Positions 48,545-59,937 of a stretch of 64,000 bases of DNA are shown piece after piece. The notes beneath the pieces were generated by a model, which made no database searches, was not told the origin of the DNA, and worked only from the letters and a program-made list of their open reading frames with translations. This DNA comes from Moringa oleifera. Its lineage: Eukaryota; Streptophyta; Magnoliopsida; Brassicales; Moringaceae. Positions within the stretch are counted from its first letter, which is position 1, and every line of letters starts with the position of its first letter. The DNA is taken from NCBI GenBank assembly GCA_021397835.1, contig JAJFZO010000658.1, positions 937,501 to 1,001,500 of the forward strand. The letters run 5' to 3'. Position numbers and translations under genes: made by a program.

Positions 48545-51500
48545 GGATCCTGCCGCGAAGAATAGAGGAGGAGCTCCTAACTATGGAAACGATACGAGGA
48601 AGCTGCAGTTTCAGTGCCAGGATTGCTAAAGAGAAAGGCGATGACATCTAAGCAGTTTAAGCGGGTAATCGGCCCGAGCCTGAGGTTCGAGCATCCGAAC
48701 CTGCCGCTTATGAATATTAACGGAAAACGAGGAAGAGGCAGGTTTCTAGGTAAAGATCAAGAGCAATGCTAGGGTAACAGGTGGCCCGCGGGTTTACGTG
48801 CAGGTCACATATGCCTTCTTTTTTCTCTCTTCTAAGAAGATTGGAGCTTTATTTCTTAATTCTGTTTACTTTATCTAATATTTTTCTAAACAATCACTTT
48901 TAATTACTATTAAATATCTAATATTAATTAATGCAGCATTTTATGTTAAATCTAGAAAGAAGCAACATTTATTGTTACTGTTTTATACTTTCAGAGAAAT
49001 AAATTGCAGTAAATTGCTTTTACAGCAGTGAGCCAGATGGGACCACCGTGATGAGGTAAGCTGTCACGTTTGCATCTAGGAACAGGCTCCATTGAGATGC
49101 TCGAGGCAGAACGGGGGTTAGATTTGACGGCGCTTGGTTTACTCTTGACAAGACTGACAGCTGACACCGTTAAGAGACTTGTGGTCTAGATGGGAGGTGT
49201 ACGGACATTTATAGTGACACGTGGAACCCATAAGCAACTTGTACTTTTGGCCCGAGTGAAATCGTCAATGAAACGGAGGCCTGATGGGTCATTTCTGGGC
49301 CATCTAGCTTAAAGACCCAAACCTATGTGGATGCTTTCATAGCCCAATTCAACTCGGCCTTAACCTAAATGTGTCTGCTCCACTCCGTTTTCTTTTCTTT
49401 TTTGTGTTTTTTTAGGCATCAAGGAACCTACAACTTTATTTCTCAATTAAGATTTTTTTATGATTTGAATTGAACTGATTTTTAAAACAAATTATAATAC
49501 GTAATGATTTAATAAAATAAATAATAAAAATATTTTTATTTGATATACTAAATTTAAAATATATATTTTTTAAAAAATACAAATTATACCAACAGATAAT
49601 CTGAATATATATTTTTTGTATTTTTCCTTTTAAGACAAAAGCATGTGCGCTTTAAGCAGCAGAAGTGGGCATTTTTAAGCATTCGATGATATTCTCCTGC
49701 TTAACGAACATCTATTAAAACCCACACGCGTCATACATACCAAAGATGCAGACCCCACATTCACAATTTTTTTTTGGAGAATTATTAACCAGCCAATATG
49801 TGTGAATTTTCAGAAAAATATGCACACGAGAGAGAAGCACAAAAAGCTACAGTCTGGAATTTTGATTTTTGAGAGAAGGACGGTAATTTGGTAAGATCCA
49901 CCTGAGATGACAACAAGAAAAAAAAAAATGGAAATAATGATGGTGGGTACAATCTTGTCTCTTTTAAAGACAAAGTAAGCACAAAAAGAACGGGCAAGTT
50001 GTGAGTTATCGCCATGATTTAGGGTGCAGAATCTTACAATTTATGGCATGATCCCTTCATAATCAAACAGAAAATATAATTTTTATCTCTAATTGATAAT
50101 ACCCACATGAAAAAATGTGTTAAATGTTACGTATTTTATAATTATGACATACCAATCAATGTAAATTAATGGCATAGTAAGCCAAACCATTTTGCTTTGA
50201 AATAAAATTAGTAAGGTCAGCTTAGGCAAGAGCACAAGGTCAAAAACCCAAGTCGTGCCGGCCACCAACAAGAAGGGATAAGTGAGTAAAGAAGAGTATT
50301 TTGTATATGAGAAAAGTCTTATTTCACTTATTGCAGGAAGTGAAGCAGCCTATAGCTTGGGAGGCAGAGGACCACAAAAGCTCATGACTTGCATACTTAT
50401 TACAGAATCTTTGATCTGGTCTGCTCTCATTGATTTACTTGGTAAATGAAATCACCAGCCATCAAATGATTAATGCATAGATAAGCTGAAATGATTCTCC
50501 TAATTGTCTCGGGTCTTCTTTGAGACATCCCTATCTCATGTAGAGTAGAGATCTTAGGTTGTTGAGTTTCAGGCCTTTCAGTTTTCACTTAGCTTTTGGA
50601 TATCAAAATGAAATGTTTTTGAGGAAATATCGTTAAAAATAAAAAATAAATTTTTAATTAATATAAATTTGTGTTAATTTTTAATAAAATATGTTAAAAA
50701 TATTTAAATAATTTAATATATTAATATAAAAAATAAAGAAGGACTTGATATGCCAAAAATCAAGCTGTATAGATAAATAAGTCAAACCTTTTTATGGTAA
50801 AACTTCGACCTCTTTTGCTCAGCCGGAAAAGAATACCAGGACTTGCAGGAGCCTCTTTAAAGGGTAAGGAGGGGTCGCAGGGTAGGGTAGGGTCCCCTAA
50901 GCATGACATGCGTGCCCCATCTGCAACTTCTGGCTTCTGCCCCTTTGCATTGTAAAAGAACCAAATTTCTGACTTTAGAGATGTTTTTAATGCCCTGTGA
51001 CAAAAAGCAAGCCTTACATAAATCACCTTACGTCTCCTTTTCTCTTTTTGATTCTTTTCTTTTTGGCTTTTCCTCTTCTATTTTTCTCTTTTTCTCCTTT
51101 TCTTGGAAGTTTCTCCTCACCCTCCCATGTGTCTTTTGTACCCAAGTCCATGGCTACTCCGCATTGCAACCCTACGCGCTTTCCTCTTGCTGGGTACCTT
51201 AGAAAAGAAAGTTGTTTGATGAGTCTATGTTGACTTAAATGCAAAGAATGTTATCCTCGTGTTATTAATCAACTAGACCTAATAATATACCATAAAGTCT
51301 CATTTTCGTCGGTCCAAATTAAAATTCCTACTTGGGTCAACTAGTTATTGAATTAAATGTTGCAAAGAACAAAGCAAGGGTTGCTTTATTAAATAAAAAT
51401 ATAGGAACAAAATTTATGTTGTTTAAATTATGGTAAATTTTTAAATAAATTATGATACACATAAAATTTAACAAAATTAAAAATAATTTTTTATTTTTAT

Positions 51501-52559
51501 AGATTGTTTTAAATAAATACAAAAAATAAATTATATTTATTTTAAATTTTAAATTTCAAATTTCAAATTTTAATTTGATTATTTTTATATTTGATATTTG
51601 AATTTGATTAATTTAGATAATTTTAAAAAATTTATAAAAACTAGAGAACTAAACATTAGAATTAATATAATATAAAATTCAAATTTTCTTAAATACAAGA
51701 AATATTGTTTTAAATTTTTATTATTTAAAAAATTCAAAAAATTAGAATTATTAATTCAAAATAAAATGTAAAATTTATTTAAATTATTTAAAAAATATTT
51801 AAAAAATAAAAATTTTTAAATAAAATTGAATTCAAGTGAATTTTAAACTTTGAATTAAAAAGCTGTTAATTTTAATTTTTTATATTTATATTTATTTTCT
51901 ATAAATACTATAAATTATTTAAAAAATTTAAAAAAATTAACACAAACTTAGGTAATAAAAAATATTTATCTCATCGAATGAACGGAAAGTACCCAGATTG
52001 GTGACTTTACCGAAAGAGAGCGCGTGGGGATCATGACATTGGTGAAGGCCCGAGGCCTGGAGGCTTAGCCCTGCAGAACGCAAAGAATACCTGGACTCTG
52101 TTTCTCTGTTACACTGTAGCGGTAGCCTGGAACTGTCAACTTTTGATGAAGTAAGGCAATGGCACAGTCTCTCTTTTCTCTTGAGAACAAAGTCACGTGT
52201 CGGGTCTGCGGCCACGTAGGCAACTCCGATGTCAATAAAAACAGCGAGACCTACAAACACTGCACCAAAAAGCAGTCCCTCTCTCGCTTTTTCTTTCTCT
52301 CGTAAAAAAAAAAAGCAGGGGAAAAAGCTAACCTCATTCTCTGCTTCCTCCCTGAGACACCATTTTCAATTCTGCCAAACACAACCATAAAACGAAGTGC
52401 AAAAGCTCTCTTTATCTCAATACCCACCACGTTCTTTCTCTCTTATTAAAGTCCTTGACCTTCAACTCTCGTAAAACCCACAACAAAACCCTGTAAATTT
52501 CACACAATCATCTCTCCATCTCTCTCAGGCTTTTTCCATTCTTTCTGTTGCACTTCGCC
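48545..52559. other. Intergenic region upstream of the reticulon and MAKR5-like genes
   Basis: The genes on either side are divergent. The region includes a very A/T-rich block at about 51330-51950 made of A and T runs and imperfect AAATTT-type repeats. A pyrimidine-rich stretch (about 52270-52550) directly before the MAKR5-like start is probably its leader. None of the short frames (for example 50997-51233, or 51937-52260 on the minus strand) resembles a protein family I know. Confidence 0.4.
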
Positions 52560-53923
52560 ATGGAAACTCTCGGTTTACTCGGGCTCTGGAAGCCTATCAC
52601 CGACACCCAGAAGCAGAACCAGCCAGCTAGTGCAAGCAGCGATCCCCCTGGGTTTCCCGATCCTGTAGCGGAATCAGATGACGAGGATGATTCTTTCTTT
52701 GATTTAGAACTTCCTCTCCCTGATTTCAACAAGGAGAAGGACTGCAACGCCAATAATGGAAAGTACCCAGAGGACAACACCCAGGATGGCAGTAAGATGT
52801 TTGACAAAACAAAAGATCAAAACCTCAACGTAGGCAAGAAAGTTGGCAATAGTGAGCCCAAATATGCGGAGACAGCGTTTCCTGTGTCTTCAAATGATCA
52901 TTTCTCTAAAAGAAAAATCATCCCTGTGGAGTTCAGCTTAAAGCCTCAGTCCCCTATGGCTCTGCTTAAGTCAGCCCCAGGATTTCGCGTCTTTACTTTC
53001 AGAAAATCAAAAGTTATAGCCACGCAGAAAACAGGGAAAGCACAGAAAGGAGACAAGAGGGAGTTGAACATGGAGAAACAGATTCATGAGAGAAAGAGGA
53101 ACAAGCACTTCACGGTAAAATTTGAACTACAAGAAGTTGAAAGCCTCTCGATGCTCACAAGGGGAAACAGCCTGAGAAAATCAGGAAGCATTTCGCGGAA
53201 ACAGAGCATGGACTCTGTCTCTGATGATTCGTTGAAGCGATTCTCAAAGGATCTGGTACAGAAGTACTTGAAGCTAATCAAGTCATTCCACGTCAAAGGC
53301 TCAAAGAGGCAAAGTGAGAAGGAGGTCGTGTTTTCTGGGGACCTGTCAATGGCGTCTCCGGCGTTATCTCCAGCAGCAGCGCCTGCATATTCGTCGTTGA
53401 GACAGAAGCATGGGAGTCTTCCAGCAGGGATACGGGTGGTCTGTAAGCAACTGGGGAAGAGCAGATCGGCGTCTTCAGCGGTCGGAGTCGCCTCCCCTAT
53501 CAGCCGGAGAGACGATTCACTGCTTCTGCAGCATGATGGGATCCAAAGCGCTATTCTTCACTGCAAGAGATCCTTCAATGCTTCATCAGGTACTGAATTG
53601 CTGCGCATCTCTATGAGTTTGATAGGTAAAATTTCTTGCATTTAAGTATATTCAAAAGCTAATTTCTTTCTCCTGTTTTGGCATCAGATTTTTCCATGTT
53701 ATCGAGATCTACAAGTAATTCTTCGATAGCCAAGTGGAGCACTTCATCTTCTGAAGGTATGAAATCCATAGCATCATAGTTAATAGTTTCTTTAATCTCT
53801 GCTTAATCATGTCAACAATCTCACTGTTTCTTTCCAGATTCTTATGTGTTGTCGCGGGTGAGAAGCGATTCCTCATTCGACAAAGCGATTCCTCACGAGA
53901 TAGTCAATAGGTGTGGTAGTTGA
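52560..53923 (+). CDS. MAKR5: Probable membrane-associated kinase regulator 5 (MAKR5-like)
   Basis: Three exons (52560-53589, 53688-53756, 53838-53923) give about 394 aa. The start is the ATG at 52560 (METLGLLGLWKP); an in-frame TTG 12 bases upstream is not a start. The N-terminus has an acidic block and the family patch DDSFFDLELPLPDF. The centre carries VEFSLKPQSP and a basic region (KRKNKH-like, then LKRFSKDLVQKYLKLIKSF) that aligns with the membrane-binding segment of the MAKR6-like protein. Near the end comes IQSAILHCKRSFNASS, the BKI1/MAKR receptor-binding tail, followed by a Ser-rich extension. In Arabidopsis MAKR5 amplifies CLE45–BAM3 signalling in root protophloem. MAKR2 or MAKR4 cannot be fully excluded, but position beside the F-box and ABCG8-type genes favours MAKR5. 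Confidence 0.78.
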
Positions 53924-56900
53924 AGCTCTCTTTCTCTGATTTTCAAGAGAAAACACGCGGGAAACCGCACCCTGTTTAACTATGAAAATGAAAGCAAATA
54001 GCCAACGAACATCACATTAGAGGATTTCATTTTTTCCTTTTCTTCTCATTTTCATGTACAAAAAGGAAGAAGAAAAAAAAAAGATCTGATAGGGCTGCAA
54101 GCTGCATTGATGGGTGGCTATGATCATGAGCAGTGGAAGAAGGGAATAGGTTTTCACTTGTCGTCCTGTGTAAAGTGATGGGTCATTATGATAAATTTGA
54201 AAGAAGTCCGATTTTGGATCTTTTGAGTGTGATCTGGACGTCTTGTGTTTCTGGTCTTGGAATAATGTTTACTTTGAAAGTTGGGTTGCCTGTTTCCATC
54301 CAGGATGTTATCATTTCTGGATTCTATACCCTGATATGACTTGACGGGTTTTTCTTTTCCCACTTTTCCATTTTCTTGGTGTTTTCACTTTCCAGGACAT
54401 TTTGCGGTTTTTCGTGCCAGATTGGCTACCAACGCAAGAGGAAATGAGGAATTGAACCCTCGAACTGTATCTCTCTTGCTTATTTCTGGTTTTCCCTAAT
54501 TAAATATTAAAGAAGAATGTAATTATAAATTGATTCTAAAAAAAATTATGCCTTTAAGGAAAGGGAAGACTTTAAATTTATGCCATTCAAAATCAAGTGA
54601 AAAGCCACATTCTTAGAAGCTGCAAAACATCAGTCTGAGAAATTTGAATATTTTCCCAAGGAAACTGCCATGAAAGTTTCATTTTCTCGTCATTTATCTG
54701 AAACCTCCTTTGTTCCTACCTGTGATCTTCTTCCATTCTCAGGATTCTAATTGATTGAAATCAGAGATTCATCAGAAAGATGTGATTAATGTAAGTTCTA
54801 AGTATACTTCAATTTTTCCAATAAACTTTCAGAGTAAATAAAATCTGTTAGAAGCAAATCACAAACAGCTGATCTTTTATTTAAGTACTTCACATAGTTT
54901 CTGCCTATAATTTCTACAACTTCGAACGTCATCCAGTTACCCATTTTGCACTGAATAACCGCGGATGAGATAAGCACAAAATGTAAGATGACGATCCTTC
55001 TGTAAGAGTTTGTGATTTTTCTCAAAGAATATGATTTTTTTTTTATAATTTATCACATTAATATATGTATTAATAAATTATAAAATCATAATCATTAATA
55101 ATTAAATTAGCACATCAGATCAACAGAAGAAAGAAAAAAAATACTGATCATAAAATAACTGGAAGCCTGGAAGTTTGAAACTTCAAGAGAGGGAGGGTGA
55201 GATGCGTGGAGTCGTCATAAATGAATGGAAGACCAAGACCAAGGGCAAGGCCAAAGCTTTCAAGGTTTCATAATGGGCGACAAGAATCCCAAGCCATCAG
55301 AATGGAGCCCCACATGCCATTTCAGACCAAACAGTTCATCAACAAGCTAACAGTGTTAGCCTCAAATGAACACAGTTGACACCGCTCAACGAACCACTCA
55401 CGAGAGCTTTGCTTTCGCTCAATATCTCAAATGACCGATCGATCGATCTTCTTGCGTACTAAGTGATCGATGTCTAATGGCAAGTCCACAAAAGCACCAT
55501 AGGAGTAATCATGTTTATTAGAAAAACGAACGCTCAGTTTTTCTTTTTCTTTTAAGAGTTTTAAAAGAGAAAACAACAAGGTGACAATAACACACGTCAC
55601 CGATGGTGAATTCATTCTCGTATGAATATCGATTTTCTATTTCTGAAAAGGAAAACCATCGAAAACGGAGTACAGAAGCTGAAGAATAACACGAATCCGA
55701 GAAGGTGGAGAAGCGTCCTTGTGCATGGAACACTACGTAAGAAGATAAACTGATAGGTCGATAAGTGCATGCATCATCAGACACCAGGAGAACCAAGACC
55801 CGACAACGTAGTTTTGTACGAGGACCGTAAATTTGCTCTGTCTCCTTAGTTGATTGCGTTTCAGTTTCTTTCCCTTTGAAGATTATATATTCTGTAAAGG
55901 ATCGAGGAAGAATAAGAAATGAAGTCGAAGGAGAAGAACAAGAAGACGGCGTTAATTGGTCGTTGCTCTTCAACTGCAACTACATTGGTATAGATGTTGG
56001 AGTCCACGTGGGGCCTTCCTGTTCCAATATTAGCGTCTTTCTTGCTTAGGGAAAGTAACATCCTCAGTGCACGGAGTTTAGAAAGCTTGATTATTTAGAA
56101 TTTAATTTGTCTACTGTGTTCTGTTTCTCTTATGGATTTGCATTAACTATTTATTTTAATAATATAATTCATTTAAGAAATCAATACATTTTTTATCCAC
56201 AAAAAATTTAATCCTTTTTAGTTATTTTTTAAATTAATCTCATTTTCTTACAGAACAACATTAATTAGTTGGAGTTCATTGAATGAGTGTTTCATTGAAA
56301 ATACATGTATTTCCATCTGGGGACACTAATGGTTTCTCATGGTTAAGAAACCTAGATAATTATCTTAACTTTCTGATTTTATTTATTTATTTTTGGGCTT
56401 GAATGTAAAGATTAACGTGTTTAATCGGCCATAAACTTAGAACTTGGTAAAGAATGAGAAGAGGCCGTAAAGCAGGCATGATAGAGAGTGAAGAACGGGT
56501 CAAAAGCTGAGTGGAAAATGGGAAAGAGCTGCCTAACATGCGTGGATATGCACGAAAGGGGGTTAATTAAGAAAGGAATTACTTTAGTCAACATCGTCTA
56601 GAAGATTAGAGCTGCTCATGATCATTATGCTACTTTATTATCCTCGTCGTTGACTGTAACTTAAAGAGTCTCCACTGTCGCCGGAGATCAAGAATTCACG
56701 GTAACATGAGCAGGGAGCACTTCCGGTTCGGCGTCTTGTCCTAGTTAGGTTCTTTGCCAACTGAGTACGTTGGGTTCTGTCTTTATGCATACTTAGACCA
56801 GTAAGTGAAGCCCAATGTTATCCAATTCCTTAACAAGCCTTCTGGGTTGTCTTCCTTAAAACCCAATTAACCTATGAAGTAGCTATTAAAGGCCGCCGAG

Positions 56901-58110
56901 CCCATGCTTTTAAGGCCTTAAGACCTGATCCCTTTCACAATTCAGACATCACCAATGGGTAACAAGAAATCAGACGAAATGGGTTTGTTTTTTGTTGGTG
57001 TCGGGCACAAAATCTGCAACTTTATCCAAGATCAGGAGCGAAAGTAGCCATGGTATGGATTCCTGCAGTGCCACTGTCATTATCCACCAGCTTTCTCTGC
57101 TGCTCGTTTCATCGAACACCTTCTGTGCTTCTTACAATAACTTGATGTGTACGCTTTTCTGGAGGACTTCACGGACTGGGCAGCTATTCAATGCAGAAAT
57201 CGTCGTGAAGTGTAGGCTGGCCAATTGCTTTTATCTGTGTAGACACATGAGAGATAGAGAAGAAAAACTGTAGGCTCGTGAATTAATATGAAGGATTCCT
57301 TCTTTTCAAGATCAAAATCTAATTTAATAAAAAAATATTCCCACTTGGGTATATTCTCTCTTTCTCAATATTGTAATAACTATGATTATGATAATATCCT
57401 TTACATGATTCTTTTCTCTGTACAATTTGACCATTATGTTTTAATTTTGATACTCATGTAATATGATTTGTTTTTATTTTTCAAAATTTTATATGAATGA
57501 TCAAATCATAAAAATGTAATAAAATCAATAATTAAATTTTATTTATTTATTTTTATATTAACATAAAAATAAAAATAATTAAACTTTCATATCAATGCAA
57601 TTCAGATCAAATTAATAGACCAAAATACACATGAGAAAATATTTTTTCAGGTAGATCTAGAACTTAGAATTTCCAATCCAATATCAACAAATTTGTCATT
57701 TTCTTCTATCAATTTCTGGGTTGGGTTCTGAATGAGGCTAACTGGGGCAGAGTCTTTCCAATCCAAGTGGATGTGGCACATTAGATGAGATGGGTACATC
57801 AAACAGTTGATGCAACTTTATAAAGAAGAGGATTAATTTGGTCACCTAAAGTAAAGTCCATAATTAGCAAAAAGCCTTTGATTTGGTATGCGGGTCCGAA
57901 GATTATCTTCATGAAGTACTAATTAAATAAAACTAATTAGAGGGCACCCAAGCAAACTTTTTATTTCTTATTCTTCATTTCTTTGATGTCTTGTGAACTT
58001 ATCCACCAACTACATTATACTCAAATTAATGGAAACTATCTTCAAAGCATTTCTCCGTATATCTCTTCCCCTGCACTCTTCTCCAACCAAGTTGTCTTTC
58101 TCTTCTGCCC
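53924..58110. other. Long intergenic region, no gene recognised
   Basis: The 5' part is the 3'UTR of the MAKR5-like gene. The longest frame (55518-55979, minus strand) is Ser-rich and unlike any family I recognise, and 56992-57273 is likewise unconvincing. A/T-rich stretches occur near 56150-56250 and 57470-57620. A weak TATA-like TTTATAAAG near 57817 could serve the ABC transporter gene. Confidence 0.35.
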
Positions 58111-59937
58111 ATGGATGACCCGCTACCACCCGCGCCGCAGCCTCCGCCACAGCCGCTGTCGCCTCTGAAAACATACAAATTGACAGCTTCTTCAATCTCT
58201 TACACTAAAGCAACCACAACCACAACCACCACCAGCATTGCTGAGTTATTCCTCTTCAAGTCCTGCAACGGAAGCCCACCTACGTATATCCTGAGAGACG
58301 TCTCTCTTACCGCCTACCCATCTCAAATAATCGCCATTGTTGGCCCGAGCGGAGCTGGAAAATCCACTCTTCTAGACATTTTAGCTGCTAGAACGTCACC
58401 CACTAATGGCACCATCCTTCTTAACTCCACGCCCATCAGGCCTTCTTCTTATCGTAAGCTCTCAGCTTATGTGCCCCAGCATGACGCATGCCTCCCGCTG
58501 CTTACTGTCTCTGAGACTTTTGCCTTTGCAGCTCGTCTTCTCGTTCCTAAAACGGCCCAGATAGCCATTGTCGTAGCCTCTCTTCTCAATGAGCTCAAGC
58601 TGACTCACTTAGGTAACACCAGGCTTGCTCATGGGTTGTCGGGTGGTGAACGCAGGCGAGTTTCTATCGGCTTGAGTCTCCTCCATGATCCTGCTGTGTT
58701 ACTTCTTGATGAACCCACTTCAGGCCTTGATAGTACTTCAGCTTTCAATGTGATCCAGACCCTCAAATCCATTGCAGCTTCACGCCACCGCACTGTTGTT
58801 TTGTCTATCCATCAACCAAGCTTCAAGATCCTCTCTATCATTGATAGACTTCTCTTGCTTTCCAAAGGAACTGTTGTACACCACGGTACACTCTCTTCGC
58901 TTGAGACATTCTTAGTCTCGAATGGCTTTACAGTCCCTCCACAATTGAATGCTCTTGAATACGCCATGGAAATAGTAAACCAGCTCCATGAAAGCAAACC
59001 CTATACACCACCATCTCTCCCTCAGGCTCAGTCACCTTGTGATTCTACAAGTTTTCCTTATACCAAACCAAAAGATAATATCATATACAGAAGCTCAAGA
59101 TTCCATGAAATCTGTGCTCTGTATGGTAGGTTTTGGAAGATCATTTACAGAACAAGACAGCTCCTCTTGACGAACACAATAGAAGCTCTTGTAGTTGGCG
59201 TTGTTTTAGGTACCATTTACATCAATATTGGATATGACAAGCAAGGAATAGAGAAGAGATTTGGTCTCTTTGCTTTTACTCTCACTTTCCTTCTCTCCTC
59301 CACAACTGAAACTCTTCCAATCTTCATCAATGAGAGGCCGATAATATTAAGAGAAACCTCAAGTGGGGTTTACAGGCTCTCATCTTATCTCATAGCGAAC
59401 ACGCTTGTTTTCTTGCCATATTTACTCGCCATAGCTATCGTATACTCAGTCTCGATCTACTTCTTGGTGGGTCTTTGTGATTCATGGCTGGCTTTTGCTT
59501 ACTTTGTTTTGGTCATATGGATCATAGTTCTAATGGCGAATTCCTTTGTTCTCTTCTTGAGCTCTCTCGCACCAAATTACATAGCAGGAACTTCTCTTGT
59601 GACAATACTTCTTGGTGGGTTCTTTCTCTTCTCTGGCTACTTCATTTCGAAGGAAAGCCTGCCCAAGTACTGGCTCTTCATGCACTTCTTCTCCATGTAC
59701 AAGTACGCCCTCGATGCCCTGCTCATCAATGAGTATTCTTGCCTGGTTTCAACCTGTTTGATATGGTACGAAGAGAACAAGACCTGCATGGTAACTGGAG
59801 GAGATGTGCTGCAAAAGAGAGGCCTCCATGAGAAGCAGAGATGGATCAACATCTACATCTTGATTGGGTTCTTTGTGTTCTACCGTGTGCTTTGTTTGCT
59901 GGTTCTGATCAGGAGAGTTTCCAGATCAAAGAAATGA
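58111..59937 (+). CDS. ABCG8: ABC transporter G family half-transporter (ABCG8-like), intronless
   Basis: A single open frame of 608 codons starts at the ATG (MDDPLPPAPQPPPQP). The nucleotide-binding domain has Walker A GPSGAGKST (78-86), a Q-loop at VPQHD (121-125), signature LSGGERRRVS (176-185), Walker B VLLLDEP (196-202) with the Glu present, and the H-loop in SIHQPS (His234). The C-terminal half is an ABC2-type membrane domain with about six helices, including VVLGTIYINIGYD and the RETSSGVYRLSSY amphipathic region. The NBD-TMD order and length are those of WBC/ABCG half-transporters, which work as dimers at the plasma membrane exporting lipids or other small molecules. The intronless structure and synteny favour the ABCG8/ABCG4 clade. 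The substrate is unknown. Confidence 0.88.
   Translation: MDDPLPPAPQPPPQPLSPLKTYKLTASSISYTKATTTTTTTSIAELFLFKSCNGSPPTYILRDVSLTAYPSQIIAIVGPSGAGKSTLLDILAARTSPTNGTILLNSTPIRPSSYRKLSAYVPQHDACLPLLTVSETFAFAARLLVPKTAQIAIVVASLLNELKLTHLGNTRLAHGLSGGERRRVSIGLSLLHDPAVLLLDEPTSGLDSTSAFNVIQTLKSIAASRHRTVVLSIHQPSFKILSIIDRLLLLSKGTVVHHGTLSSLETFLVSNGFTVPPQLNALEYAMEIVNQLHESKPYTPPSLPQAQSPCDSTSFPYTKPKDNIIYRSSRFHEICALYGRFWKIIYRTRQLLLTNTIEALVVGVVLGTIYINIGYDKQGIEKRFGLFAFTLTFLLSSTTETLPIFINERPIILRETSSGVYRLSSYLIANTLVFLPYLLAIAIVYSVSIYFLVGLCDSWLAFAYFVLVIWIIVLMANSFVLFLSSLAPNYIAGTSLVTILLGGFFLFSGYFISKESLPKYWLFMHFFSMYKYALDALLINEYSCLVSTCLIWYEENKTCMVTGGDVLQKRGLHEKQRWINIYILIGFFVFYRVLCLLVLIRRVSRSKK

Noticed and set aside
54430..54475. 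Sequence resembling a tRNA T-arm (GAGGGTTCAATTCC on the minus strand)
   Set aside because: No matching acceptor stem, D-arm or anticodon arm could be drawn around it.
55518..55979. Minus-strand frame of 153 codons between the MAKR5 and ABCG8 type genes
   Set aside because: Ser- and Phe-rich low-complexity translation without a recognisable domain or clear promoter; probably chance.
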